DNA from: Bufo bufo
Taxonomy: Eukaryota > Chordata > Amphibia > Anura > Bufonidae
Direction: 5' to 3'
Assembly: GCF_905171765.1 (NCBI RefSeq)
Contig: NC_053390.1
Location: 211,053,359-211,117,358, forward strand
Length of the DNA stretch: 64,000 nucleotides
The stretch's first letter is position 1. Every line of letters begins with the position of its first letter. Positions 19,973 through 30,956 of this stretch are shown here, one piece after another. The notes beneath the pieces were generated by a model, which searched no databases, was not told the DNA's origin, and saw nothing but the letters and a program-made list of their open reading frames with translations. Made by a program: the position numbers and the translations under genes.

Positions 19973-21318
19973 CAATTGTATTTGGCAGGGTCTTCTTACT
20001 CTGCATTTCTAGGGTTGTGGCAGCCACTTTTTTCACTTTCACTGGATATTATATAGAATATTTTTTTTTGTTAGTTTTTTTAGGTATTTGTTATCATGTG
20101 TTTAATTTCTTTATCTTTTGTTTAGGTTGGTCACTATAACACATATTTGGGCACGTTTGGATTGGATTTGTCCCAAGGAGGGATGCTATTAGCACATCGC
20201 ACTTTCGAAAGGATTTCACTTAAATGGGCACACTAAAAGAGTTTTGGATGGATTTGTGAAGACATTCTAGAAGCAGTACTTCTTAAGACCATGGGTCCCC
20301 CCAGGACTATATAGGAGATGTATTAAATGGACTTTAATATTGTATCTATGTGATCATTTTTTTATTTTGGTATTGATTCATGTTTTTACACCGGTGTCTC
20401 ACCGGTGCAGGATCATGTTTTTTTTATTTTATGGATCTCTATTGTGCATGTAATGGCATTACAATTATAATCATGTCTATTTGGGATTGGGTATGAGTAA
20501 TATAATCATGTTTTGACTACATTTATATATACAGTAATTGATTCTTATAATAATGGTTTATTTTTTCTTCTCCCCCCCTTTTTTCCCCCCACTAATATAT
20601 ATATATATATATATATTATATATTAATTTTTTTTACTAGGGATTATTTAATATATTGAATGAAGTTTTATATGCACTTAATCATTTATTTATTAATTTGC
20701 TGTGATGTACGTGTAGTAGTTTTATTTTTGAAAAAGTAAATGATTTATATGAATTGTATTTTATATTTTATTTAATTAATATTATACTTTTTGCCCTTTG
20801 TACTTTATTATCACTTTAGGTAAGGAGGTATATATATTTGTCTTTATAATCATGTTCATGATTGATTTTTCTATATAATTATATAATGTGTTTTAGGATA
20901 AACTGATTTGCCTTGATCATAGGGCACTTTTATTTATTGTGATGTAATTATTTTGTAGTCAATAATTGATTTCGACTCCCCTTAATGGTACATATGGCAT
21001 TATATAGTCATTTCTATCATACTTCCTGTCAATGGAACGCATGCCAGGACATACTTCCTGTCATTGGTAAGCACCCCAGGATACATAGAGCACTTCCTGC
21101 GCATGCACGGTTGGCGCCCACCATGTCCAGGATTCATTTCCTGGCCATGGAACGCATCATGTCGATGCTTCCGTTTGAGCGCCATCCGGCGCATGCGCAC
21201 AGACAGGTCCGAGACGCTGTCCCACATCATATAGAGCCATTGCACATACCCATGGGTCCTGCATTGGGAATGCTTACGTGTCTATACTGTCTATTACAGT
21301 TAACATGGTTAGTTGACA

Positions 21319-21356
21319 CCTGAGGAAGCTGGTGCGATCCAGCGATACGCGTGGGG
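21319..21356 (+). ncRNA. Hammerhead-ribozyme-like relic, PLE-F
   Basis: CTGAGGA fits the CUGANGA core; stem II GCTGG/CCAGC is perfect; then GATAC, one base off GAAAC, and GCGT (short stem III ACGCGT). The base at the cleavage position is G, which does not allow cutting. The structure is conserved but inactive. Confidence 0.6.
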
Positions 21357-21454
21357 CGTATTGCCCACCAAACTGCACCACCCATCTGTCTACTTGATAA
21401 GTATTCCACAATTTTTGGTGCCATATTTTTACATGTTATATATTGTGTACTTTT

Positions 21455-21722
21455 GTGGTTGTATATAGATGTTCCTATTTAGAACCAGGATGTTGTGGGC
21501 ATGTGTGTTGGATATATTATGAATACACACACAATGTCGCAATTGTATACAATGATTTTATCCTTTGTGTTTTGTGTTCTTTAATAAATTATCCTTTTTA
21601 ATTAGAGGTGCAGCTGTTGTAAGCAGTTTTTATTTTTCTTACTTCCCACGGTTTTGTGTTGATGCCGTGGCTTGCACTCTAGGATTAGTATTTGGTGTGC
21701 CCCCATATTTCATTCTTTTGTT
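21455..21722 (+). repeat. PLE-F right pLTR
   Basis: Direct copy of 19702-19972, ending at the right TSD. It differs by scattered substitutions and small gaps. Confidence 0.8.
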
Positions 21723-22045
21723 CAATCAACTGAATTTACTCCTATCAAGATGTAGAAACATGACATCAAAGATGACCAAGAGAAATTGGAGGCCCCCAAA
21801 GCTAAATAGCAAGCAAAGGGTCTGAATGCATATGTGCATTTCAAATTTAAGTTTTTCCTTTTTAATAAATTTGCAAACATTTCTAACATCCTTTTTTAAT
21901 TTTATCATTATGTGACATTGAGTGCAGACTGGTGGGGAGGCCGCAACATAACAAAATGTGAAAAAATGAAATAGCTCAGCGAAGGGGAAAAAAGCATCTA
22001 ATATCAATAGTGTCCTTTTTCTTTTTTTACAATGGTCCCTTTTAA

Positions 22046-22411
22046 GCTTATATTAGATGGGCAAATCTTCAAGGCGATTGTCGTAAAGGAAGCGTCACTT
22101 CCTGGCAATCGCCTGCTCTCTAGTGGAGGAGACAGCTGCAGCGATCTCCTCCTCAGTATGGGAAGAAGTGATCGCTAATGCCATCGCTCGTCTCCATACT
22201 GAATCACTGTTTGCCAGCAGCAGATCATGATTACATAGCACGATCTGCCGCCGCAAACGATAATTTTTCAACCTGCTGAAAGATTCCAATTAACCTATGA
22301 ATGAGCATTTGCTTGTTATTCGGGTATTTGGCAGCAGTATTACACTGCCAAACCATATGATAGCACTTGTTAGCGATGATCGCCAAGATTATCTGCCCGT
22401 CTAATATAAGC
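22046..22411. repeat. MITE with TTAA target duplication
   Basis: Ends GCTTATATTAGATGGGCA and complement GCCCGTCTAATATAAGC, flanked by TTAA at 22042-22045 and 22412-22415. A TTAA TSD is typical of piggyBac and Kolobok. No transposase; 366 bp with G/C-rich inverted interior blocks (GGCGATTG, GCGATCTCC). Confidence 0.8.
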
Positions 22412-22429
22412 TTAAGAAAAGAGAAACCT

Positions 22430-22590
22430 ATACAGCTAGAGGACAGTGTGAATTGAACAAAAAATGTATTAGGATTTGGGATTTTGCAATATTGCTATCT
22501 GAGCATGTTGCATGGTTCTGAAAATTTTTAAAATTCTGGACCATTTTGTGGTGGAGTTAATTCCCTTTACATTCCATGTTGTACCATTAA
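22430..22590 (-). pseudogene. L1 ORF2 endonuclease start, relic
   Basis: Minus strand reads TTWNVKGINSTTKWSRIF then HAQIAILQ. L1 endonucleases begin with WNVrGLnsp.Kr..i, then a dI..LQET strand. The Glu of LQET is lost (LQNP), so the active site is gone. The frame decays downstream. Confidence 0.65.
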
Positions 22591-22689
22591 CTGTTTACAT
22601 AGGGTCACAATAAGATCACTCAAATAAAGATGGAACTGCCAGAATTGACGACCAATGTAAATGTTCACAATAAGGAAAAATATGTACTA

Positions 22690-23381
22690 CACCTAAAACC
22701 AATAGTAATGGTAGAAGAAACAGCACTTTGAACATAATGTCCCTTGTCGGGTCTCCATTTTTTGGTTTGGGGCGTTGTGACGCACCCTTTCCAACACAAG
22801 GTGTGGAGCAAGACTCGGGCCCAATAAAGGACGCAAAATTGTGGTAGAACGGATGCAGGAAGGACACCCTCGTAGGCATAAATTATTTCTCCTGCCCCTG
22901 TTATCTTGATCTTTAACTTATGAGAGGAGTCTATTCAAATGAGACCAGTCAGTGTGCAAGGCTGTGGCAATACAGTTACTAAAAGCAACCAGAGAGGCCT
23001 GATTTTCTCCTAATTGTTCTCCATATTCACCAATATGCCGTATATCTTGTTTATTGTCAGTAAGTTCCCTAATAACAAGTTTAAAGGCATTCTCAGCATC
23101 GGTTTATGGGCCAGATTATTATTAAAGGATGTTTCTTGTGGGTTCTGTTTCCCAGAGCTCTCAGCATTTGATGTCTCCGTGGTATCCTGGCCCACATAGG
23201 CTCGCCAAGAAAGCTTAATAGGAAACTTGGGCTCAGGAAACCTCTTTTTTAGGAACTTATCCATATCAGATTGATCTTTCTTGCTTGGTGATACAACCTC
23301 ATTTTTTTCCACCTTAACCATGATGAGAACAGCATGCATGGCTAGGGTGCGTATGGCTTCAGGCTGTAAACAAGACACCAC
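22690..23381 (-). pseudogene. L1 ORF1 relic
   Basis: ORF1 encodes the RNA-binding protein of the L1 particle. The frame at 23010-23381 has KKDQSDMDKFLKKRFPEPKF, like ORF1 N termini. Downstream, after a frame change, the block at 22740-22810 reads RPKPKNGDPTRDIMFKV, matching the ORF1 C-terminal signature (RPKP..g.PRDII.k.l). The ORF2 start follows at 22590, the expected order. Stops and shifts separate the parts. Confidence 0.6.
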
Positions 23382-23640
23382 TGTGGCATCGGAGATATAG
23401 ATGCAACTGAACAGTGCTTAAAAAGTCCCACCCGATGAAAGAGCTGGTCCAGTTGCTGGTTATGTATAATGGTAAAAGATATAGCCACCGAGTCCGACCG
23501 TCTCGTAGGCCATCTAGACTAGGAAAGGCTGCAGCTGCAGTCAGAATGTAAGCCACAAATCCTGAACCAGTTAGAACAGAAAGGAAAGCCAGGGTCTGTG
23601 AGAGGCAGGGAAGCTGATGATGGCAGAAAAAATTGATCTT

Positions 23641-24876
23641 AGGCACTGTAGACTAAGGATGGCATTGGATTTCTGCTAGGAACTCCATAGCATTCACAGG
23701 CAGCGCCTGTCTTCAAACAGCGCTAGGCCAATTCCTGTGAAAATGACTTTTTCATAGAGGATAATGGTGATAATTTTTTATCCATTTATCAAGAGAAGGG
23801 GTCTCTTTTCCATTCAATATATTGTGATAATTTTATGAGTAAAAATATATATTTTAAAATTTGTAATAAAAAAATACAGGTGTGGTTCTGCCATTCTTCC
23901 TCAGCTAACAGTCAAAATATTTCAGTTTTGGTGTCATACATCAAGAAGGTCCTAAGCAAACTGAATATAAATGAAAATACATCAGTGCAAAATGAAGAGG
24001 GTATTGGGCATACCCAAATTAGGTGGCAGAAATATGTGACAGGTAAATGGTATTGTTGGCATTGTGTGGTAGGAATTCTACCTATCTTGCATATACGAGA
24101 AGGGGTAGATACATTTGGTAAGTTACTGTATATATAAATGAGAGCTAGGTTAAATGGAGGGCACCCTAGGCTCACGCCCCAGGGCTTCAACTACTAAATA
24201 CGAAGAAGGGGTATCCATCAGTTGTCCTTATGGTCTGTGCGCAGCATAATATGAAGCTCCTTATAGTTATGTTGTGCTGCGCAGGGTTGCACTGACATAC
24301 TGACACTGACCTGTGATGTCTCAAGTCTGTTTGGTGCAAGCAGGGAATCAAGGAGGAGAAGGCAGGCACAGTGCAGCTCAGCCTCAGCAGGCTGAAAATG
24401 ACAGCAGCGAGACGGTTGTATGGAACTCACACTTTTCATCAGAGATCAACCTTTTGGACTGCTGCTTCTTATTCAGACTGTCTCCTCATTCTACTTGCAT
24501 TTGGAAAGATGAACCTTGACCCTGCTACCTATTTTTTCAGGTGAGGAGATAATGGTACTTGTCTACCTGTGAAAGATCATGAATTGTCAGCATGTGGGGA
24601 TAAATGTGCAAGTTCTGTCACCTAAGCAGCTCCTTGTTTCCTGGGCTGTGTCTTCTTGGAAAACTATTTAGCTGAATAGAGGAGGGTAGCAAGTGTCAAG
24701 GGAACTGCAGAGCACCCCATGGTATGCCCATTTATGCTGATCTCGGCTCTTATAAATGTAAGCACCCCTCCCCCCTCCTTCCCATATTGTATATGTCCAA
24801 AGATGGGTGTTTTCCATTGTAAGCCTAATTTGCATATAATACAGTTATTTTAAATTTTCAGTTATTATCTTACTAA
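23641..24876. other. No gene recognised
   Basis: A/T-rich with short frames only (such as 23835-24137). No known domain, terminal repeat or TSD was found. Confidence 0.6.
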
Positions 24877-25183
24877 ATGGGTGTATTACAGACTCTCTGC
24901 CCGATAATCGCTAATGAGCGTTCGTACTGCCGCCGATTGCTCGTTCATCAGGCAATCCAGTTCTTTCAGCATGCTGAAAGATCAGGATTTGCCTGTGGCA
25001 GATCATGGTGTCTAATCTTCGGCCAGCAAACCACTGTACAGCATGGGGGCAAGCGATGGCATAAAGATTGCTCCTCCCAATGCTGCGAAGGAGATCGCTG
25101 CATGTAATAGCAGCGGTCTCCTCCACTAGTGAGCAGGCAATTGCCAGGAAGGAACCCTTTCCTCCTGATCTAATACACCCTTA
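24877..25183. repeat. MITE, probable TTAA type
   Basis: Left end GGGTGTATTACAGA and right end CTAATACACCC followed by TTAA; the left flank has a mutated site (CTAAAT). Interior blocks such as GGCAATTGCCAGGAAGG recall the MITE at 22046-22411, so the two may be related. Confidence 0.55.
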
Positions 25184-25289
25184 ACTGTACTATATTATTC
25201 AGGTGCACTACACTGGTGACTGAAGTTGTGACAAACATAATACAATATACTGGTGCACCACAGGTACCCGTGGGGGTCTTTGATATACC

Positions 25290-25602
25290 CTGCACCGCCA
25301 TTCACACGTCTGCAAAATGGGTCCGCATCCGTTCCACAATTTTGCGGAACAGGTGCGGACCCATTCATTTTCAATGAGGCTGGAATGTGCTGTCCGCATC
25401 TGCATTTGCGGATCTGCACTTCCGGATCCGCACTTCCGTTCGGCAAAAAAATAGAACATGTCCTATTCTTGTCCGTAAAATTGCGGACAAAAAAAGGCAT
25501 TTTCTATGAGAGTGCCGGCGAAGTGCAGTCCGCAAAATGCGGAAATGCACATTGCCGGATCCGCAATTCGCAAAACACATACGGACGTGTGAATGGGCCC
25601 TT
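25290..25602. repeat. CpG-containing palindromic MITE
   Basis: CCATTCACACGTCTGCAAAA at the left is inverted in ACGGACGTGTGAATGGGCCC at the right. Inside are many copies of GCGGA/TCCGC words in both directions, giving overlapping frames on both strands that are not genes. Confidence 0.65.
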
Positions 25603-26440
25603 AATGCATGATGAGTTACAGGCGTCGTAATGAATCAGGCACATTCTCCGGCAGTCCATGTGCCTAGACTGAAATCTATTCCAGCTCCTAACTGGAGTAG
25701 ATTTTAATCATCAATTACTGTGGTAAATGATAGTAAATATGTCAGGAACGATTGCCCATCCACACCATACCCTCACCCCAAGCCTACTTTTCAGAACGGG
25801 TGAGGGCTGCGTAGAAACATCACTTGTACCTACATTTAGGCGCAGTAGAGTTCAAGGAGTCACAATCTGTGGGTTTCCAACTTTTTTATGACAGTTTCTG
25901 CCAAAAGGGGTCATGGTAAATAACCTGCTTCATGTTTTAACACACACTCCACCCCTAGAAGTACTATGTCACAGCAGAGAACAGTCAGTCAGCTAAGCCT
26001 ATGGAGGTTAGAGCACGTCAGTGCGGAAAAGTGAGCAAGAGACCAGAAAAGAGTGAGTAGGGCTGGCTTTGGCGCTGTGCCCCGTGTCTCCCTTACTCAT
26101 CCTCCACATCTTGCTTAATAAAGGATGAAGTAGGAGGACATAGTGTGGCTGCCAGCACTTGAGGTTGGTGGCAGCAGACAGGCATGCAGCACAAGAATGC
26201 CTTCAAATTATATTTCTGGGTGCATCTGCATCTAGCCTATGTCCTCCTCCCTCGTTAATAGTCATTAATCTGTGCAGTCAAAGTATTTTTGTATATCCTG
26301 ATCACATGTGGTCTAACAATAGAAAAGAACCTATGTAAATGATGGGGACCCGCCCATAATTTTTCATCCACCACCCTTAATCTAGCCCTGTATATAACAG
26401 CATAATTTTGCTATTGATTGCAGGTAATACAGAAAGATGG
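25603..26440. other. No gene recognised
   Basis: Mixed composition, no long frame, no repeat structure that I can define. Confidence 0.55.
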
Positions 26441-27290
26441 GAGCAGATCATTTTTTGGAAATTATTTTGGAGGGGATTAAAGTATTTTTTTTCCTCCGAG
26501 ATTTTAATACTGATGACCTATTGCCATATTCTGACCTCCATAACTTTTTTATAGTTATGCCTATAGAGATTTGTGGGGGCTAATTTTTTGCGGGATGATC
26601 TTTAGTTTTTGATAATACCATTTCGGGGTGCATATGACTTTTTGATCACTTTTTATTCAATTTTTTGGGAGATAAAGTGATGAAAAAATGGGGATTCACC
26701 TAATGGATAACTTTTTTTATATTTTAATAGTACAGGCATTTTCGCATGCGGCGATGCCCATGATGTTATTTTTTTTTTTATTGTTTACTTATTTTTATTT
26801 TGAGGAAAGGGGGTGATTTGAATTTTTAGATATATATATTTTTTTTCAAAACTTTTTTTTTAACTTGCATTCATCAGATTGCAACTTGTACAGAATAATG
26901 GAATTTGCTCCATTATTCTGTACATTAGTCATTATATCCCAGTTCAGTGCTGCCATGTGTTTGCCTGAACTGGGATATACTAATAATAAGCCTGGCTAGT
27001 ACAGGCTCCAGCTCATTATCAGAACAGGGTGCTTTCCCGGATCTCCGCTGGGGGGAAATATGCCTGACCTGGAAGCGCACATTTGATCACAGCACCTGAA
27101 GGGTTAAATCTCCATGGTTGACATTACCACAGATCACGGACATTAGCTGCGGTTGCCTGCTGTATGAAACAGCAGGCACCTGCTGGCTATGGCTCTTGCT
27201 CCTCTCCAGAGCAGGCACCATATTTAAAGACCTGACATCTGCCATGTCTTAAAGTCTTCCACTTTGCTTCCACTGGCATCAGGGTAGATT
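26441..27290. repeat. Dispersed amphibian-type repeat
   Basis: Contains GGTGCATATGACTTTTTGAT, poly-T runs and TAACTTTTTTTA, a composition I recognise as a common frog dispersed repeat. A hairpin CAGAATAATGGA/TCCATTATTCTG lies at 26893-26923, and further inverted blocks (ATATCCCAGTTCAG with CTGAACTGGGATAT) at 26934-26976. Boundaries are uncertain. Confidence 0.5.
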
Positions 27291-27409
27291 TAACCTTTGT
27301 TGATAGAACATGTGTGTATAGAGCTGGAATAAGTCCCTGGGACCCTGTGAACAAAGGATACCTATGAGGGGACAGAAATATTTAATGTAGGTCGTGAGAA
27401 TTGAGAATT

Positions 27410-27745
27410 AAAGTAGATGTCTCACTTTAGCAAATTACATTTATTACGTAAACAAAGCTGATCCAGCAGAGATGACCGTGCTTGCACACTATAGAAAAAT
27501 AGGGCCAGCACGTGGGAGCTGCCTATGTACGCATGCGCAGCAGCTCCTGACCCAGCCACCTCGTATCTGTGCTGCAGCAGTGGCCATAACCCCTGGATAC
27601 CAGCAGTATGAAGTGGTTTGGAAAAATGAATCAAGCCAGCAAAGGAGACAATATGGACAATCACAATAAGTTAGTAAGTGCCTTGTATTAACTTTGTCTA
27701 CACGATAAATGCTATTTCCTGAAGTGAAACAACCCCTTTAAATGC
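27410..27745. repeat. Dispersed MITE-like repeat
   Basis: Ends GTCTCACTTTAGCAAATTAC and GAAGTGAAACAACCCCTTTA are loosely inverted; the interior (AGGAGACAATATGGACAATC) matches a repeat class I associate with frog genomes. No transposase. Confidence 0.45.
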
Positions 27746-27817
27746 GTGTCTCACTTGAAAGCATCTATACATTTTAGATTGTGGGATTTGGGAAGCATGT
27801 TGTAATTGTGCAAAATA

Positions 27818-28197
27818 GTAGTGATGAGTGGCAGGGGCAATATTCGAATTCGGGATATTTTGTAGGATATTCATCATATATTCGCGAATTCGAGATTATA
27901 TTCTTGATTGCGAAAATCGGCAATATATTATTTGCGTAATGCGCGCAAAATACTGGTGTGGGGTAGGCAACTTTTCTATTGGTTGCTAGGGATGTTGCTA
28001 AGCTGTGACAAAGCATTCTCATTGGCCCACAAGCTAGAAGAAGGGAGGGATGATCACCTGATGTGTACTGTGTTTAAAAAAAACACTAATATTCGTCATT
28101 ACGAATATATAGCATTAAATTCTAAATATTTGTGAATTCTCGAAGTGCCGATATTGCAATATAAATTTGCTTTTAGAATATTCACGCTCAACACTAC
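27818..28197. repeat. Palindromic MITE
   Basis: AGTAGTGATGAGTGGCAGG at the left pairs with the complement of ATTCACGCTCAACACTAC at the right. The interior has inverted ATATTCG/CGAATAT words. No gene. Confidence 0.6.
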
Positions 28198-28336
28198 AAA
28201 ATAGTGAACATTGTCATAAAAGTCACCCAAATGTTTTATTCCTAAAGTTAACTAGAACTGAAGCTCAGAAATTATAAAGAGTACAGGTAGAATTGGATTA
28301 TTCCCTAGCCTAGAGGAAGGTCTGATATTATAGAAT

Positions 28337-28840
28337 TAAAGGGAATCTGTCATCAACTTTATGCTGACCTCACTGAGGGAAGTATAAAGTAGTGACAGAA
28401 ATGCTGATCTCAGCGGTGTGTCACACATCAGCTAAAAGTAAGCGGTTGCTGAGAACCAGCATCATAATCATTGCAGCCCAGGCCTTGAAAAGAGTCAAAT
28501 CTACTTGAGAAGAGTCAGAGTTATTCATAATCTCCTGCTCTCTCATCCATCTGCTGATGATTGGCAGTTCTCTCCTAGAGGGAAAGGGAGACAACTGGGT
28601 AGAAGACGGTCAGACATCAGCAGGTGGGCAGGGAGAGCAGGAATTCATGAATAACCATGACTCTTCTCAGGTGGCCGTAACTCTTTTCCAGGCCCGGTCT
28701 GCAATGATTGTGATGTTGGTTTTCGGCAACCACTTACTTTTAACGTATAAATGACAGACCGCTGAAATCAACTCACCTGTCTCTACTTTATGCTACCGTT
28801 AGTATGGGCAGCACAAAGTTGATGACAGGTTCCCTTTAAA
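28337..28840. repeat. Palindromic MITE
   Basis: AAAGGGAATCTGTCATCAAC against GTTGATGACAGGTTCCCTTT at the other end. Arms stay related inward: AGAAGAGTCAGAGTTATTCA (left) against TGAATAACCATGACTCTTCT (right), making this a fold-back of about 500 bp. Confidence 0.75.
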
Positions 28841-28873
28841 AACTAATATTTTCTGTGCAGATTGCCACATATT

Positions 28874-29617
28874 TAAAGTATAACTGTCGTATTTTTTATT
28901 TTTTTTGGGAGTATTGGATTGTGGTGATTAATATCTCCTTGGTGGCCATATTTCAACTTTTCACTGTGTATTCAATTACCCCTTAATTCCACAGTTTTGT
29001 CCCCTGTACGGCCTACTTTTACCTGTGCTTAAAATAGGGTTGCTAGGCATGGTCCGTCTATCTGTTGAAGGATGGAGCACACAGCGTGCAGGGTCACATT
29101 ACTGACAGCCAGGGACTGTAAGTAAATGATTAAAGCCAGGTCCTGCCCAGCAGCTGATAACAGTGCCTGGGCTGTGTGCACTTCTCCCTGTCCCTGCGCT
29201 TGGCAGACGCTCCCTCACTCAGCAGAGCTGGAGAAGTAGAGTTGAATCAGTGCAGACCAAGGAAGGGAGATCTGCCATCTGCTCAGTGTATAAATGAAAG
29301 CAACATGTGGTAAGAGGACCCCTTTGTGCTGCAGGAGATTAACCCTTTAGGGGGAGGGCTCTGGTTACTGACACTTTTGGGGGGCTATTGTTACTGGCTA
29401 GTGAGGGCAGGCGGGATTAGCCTCAGGGTGAGGGCAGTGGCGGCCATCTTAACTGAATAGTGAAATTGCAGTTTTATGCAGACTGGTTGCTAAGGGCTGA
29501 ATCTTATTAAATATGGGGTAAGTCAGTCTAATAGTAACTGATTCTGGAATATCATGTTATTAGTAACTACTTATATGAAAATTGAAATTAGGGTCTAAGT
29601 GTGACAGTTATCCTTTA
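28874..29617. repeat. MITE-like element
   Basis: TTAAAGTATAACTGTCGTA at the left and GTGACAGTTATCCTTTAA at the right are inverted. Interior is 700 bp without a frame. Confidence 0.6.
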
Positions 29618-29730
29618 AGGGTAATTTATGATTAGCATGATATAAAATAAAATACTATAAAATTTAATACACAAACTAAATGGAAGCTTTGTGAAGGATC
29701 TGAATGTTTTTTAATGTTAAGGCTAAGGCC

Positions 29731-30026
29731 TCATGTACATGACCGTACGTATTTTGCGGTCCGCAAAAAATACGAATGACGTCCGTGTGCATTCCGTATT
29801 TTGCGGAACGGAACAGCTGGCCCCTAATAGAACAGTACTATCCTTGTCCATAATGCAGACAATAATAGGACTATTTTTTTGCAGAACGGAAATATGGACA
29901 TACGGAAACGGAATGCACAGGGAGTAACGTTTTTTTGCAGACCCAATGAAATGAATGGTTCCGTATACGGTCCGTAAAAAAACAGAGCTGACACGGAAAG
30001 AAAATATGTTCGTGTGCATGAGCCCT
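29731..30026. repeat. MITE, probable Harbinger-like
   Basis: Left GGCCTCATGTACATGACCGT and right CGTGTGCATGAGCCC are inverted, with TAA on each side as a likely 3-bp TSD. The interior repeats TTTGCGG/CCGCAAA words. Confidence 0.6.
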
Positions 30027-30033
30027 AACTCTT

Positions 30034-30953
30034 AGGTCCCTTTCACACGGGCGTTGCGGGAAAAAGTGCGGGTGCGTTACGGGAACACCCGCGATTTTTC
30101 CGCACGAGTGCAAAACATTGTAATGCGTTTTGCACTCGCGTGAGAAAAATCGCGCGTGTTTGGTACTCAAACCCGGGATCGGTGTTCTGTAAATAGTATT
30201 ATTTTCCCTTATAACATGGTTATAAGGGAAAATAATAGCATTCTGAATACAGAATGCATAGTAAAACATCGCTGGAGGGGTTAAAAAAAAATAAACAATT
30301 TTTTAACTCACCTTAGTCCACTTGTTCGCGGCCCGGCATCTCCTTCTGGCTTCATCTGATCTCTGTGCAGCAACAGGACCTTTGGTGACGTCATTCCGGT
30401 CATCACATGATCCATCACATGATCTTTTACCATGGTGATGGATCATGTGATGACCGGAATGACGTCACCAAAGGTCCTGTTGCTGCACAGAGATCAGATG
30501 AAGCCAGAAGGAGATGCCGGGCTACGCGAACAAGTGGACTAAGGTGAGTTAAATTTTTTTTATTTTTTTTAACCCCTCCAGCGATGTTTTACTATGCATT
30601 CTGTATTCAGAATGCTATTATTTTCCCTTATAACCATGTTATAAGGGAAAATAATAATGATCGGGTCCCCATCCCGATTGTCTCCTAGCAACCGTGCGTG
30701 AAAATCGCACTGCATCTGCACTGGCTTGCGATTTTCACGCAACCCCATTCATTTCTATGGGGCCTGCGTTACGTGAAAAACGCACAAAGAGGAGCATGCT
30801 GCGATTTTCATGCAACGCACAAGTGATGCGTGAAAATCACCGCTCATGTGAACAGCCCCAAAGAAATTAATGGGTCGGTATTCAGTGCGGGTGCAATGCA
30901 TTCACCTCCCGCATCGCATCCGCGTGGAATACTCGCTCGTGTGAAAGGGGCCT
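30034..30953. repeat. Long fold-back (palindromic) MITE, 920 bp
   Basis: Ends GGTCCCTTTCACACG and CGTGTGAAAGGGGCC, each next to TTA (3-bp TSD, Harbinger-like). The inner part, about 30195-30660, is a near-perfect inverted repeat with arms of about 230 bp around 30419-30434 (GGTCATCACATGATCCATCA and its complement). Each arm contains its own perfect hairpin: TTTTCCCTTATAAC/GTTATAAGGGAAAA and CATTCTG/CAGAATG. Frames on both strands are palindrome artefacts. Confidence 0.85.
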
Positions 30954-30956
30954 TAG

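Larger units (their letters stand above)
19702..21722 (+). mobile_element. Penelope-like element F, non-autonomous
   Basis: Flanked by a perfect 15-bp TSD, CAATCAACTGAATTT (19687-19701 and 21723-21737), inside the Tc1 element. Direct pLTR copies lie at 19702-19972 and 21455-21722. The interior, about 1.5 kb, is A/T-rich with no RT or endonuclease frame, and carries a hammerhead-like block at 21319-21356. The pLTR arrangement, long TSD and ribozyme-like block point to PLE, but without a protein the assignment is an inference. Confidence 0.7.
18130..21987 (-). mobile_element. Tc1 element interrupted by a solo LTR and PLE-F
   Basis: Left end GTCTTCTGACCCTTTCAC; right end carries the diverged complement (ACATAACAAAATGTGAAAA ...). 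After removing 18925-19403 and 19702-21722 about 1.4 kb remains, the usual length for Tc1 elements. Transposase text lies on the minus strand. Exact termini are blurred by mutation. Confidence 0.75.
15850..23640 (-). mobile_element. L1-clade LINE relic split by nested insertions
   Basis: Four pieces in consistent minus-strand order: ORF1 (about 22690-23381), ORF2 endonuclease start (22430-22590), ORF2 RT start (17720-18127) and ORF2 Cys-rich C-terminal region (15850-16600). Between them sit a TTAA MITE (22046-22411), a Tc1 element (18130-21987) and a solo LTR (16886-17714). That the pieces are one original copy is an inference from order and orientation. Part of the endonuclease is not visible, so an internal deletion is likely too. 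Confidence 0.6.

Noticed and set aside
19812..20139. Hydrophobic frames resembling membrane proteins
   Set aside because: T-rich PLE-F pLTR and interior. Phe/Leu-rich translation is a composition effect.
23010..23381. Host exon candidate
   Set aside because: The downstream block RPKPKNGDPTRDI and the WNVKGINS start of ORF2 place it in an L1 ORF1.
25253..25630. 125-codon frame, with overlapping frames on the other strand
   Set aside because: Palindromic MITE with repeated TCCGC words; frames on both strands are by-products.
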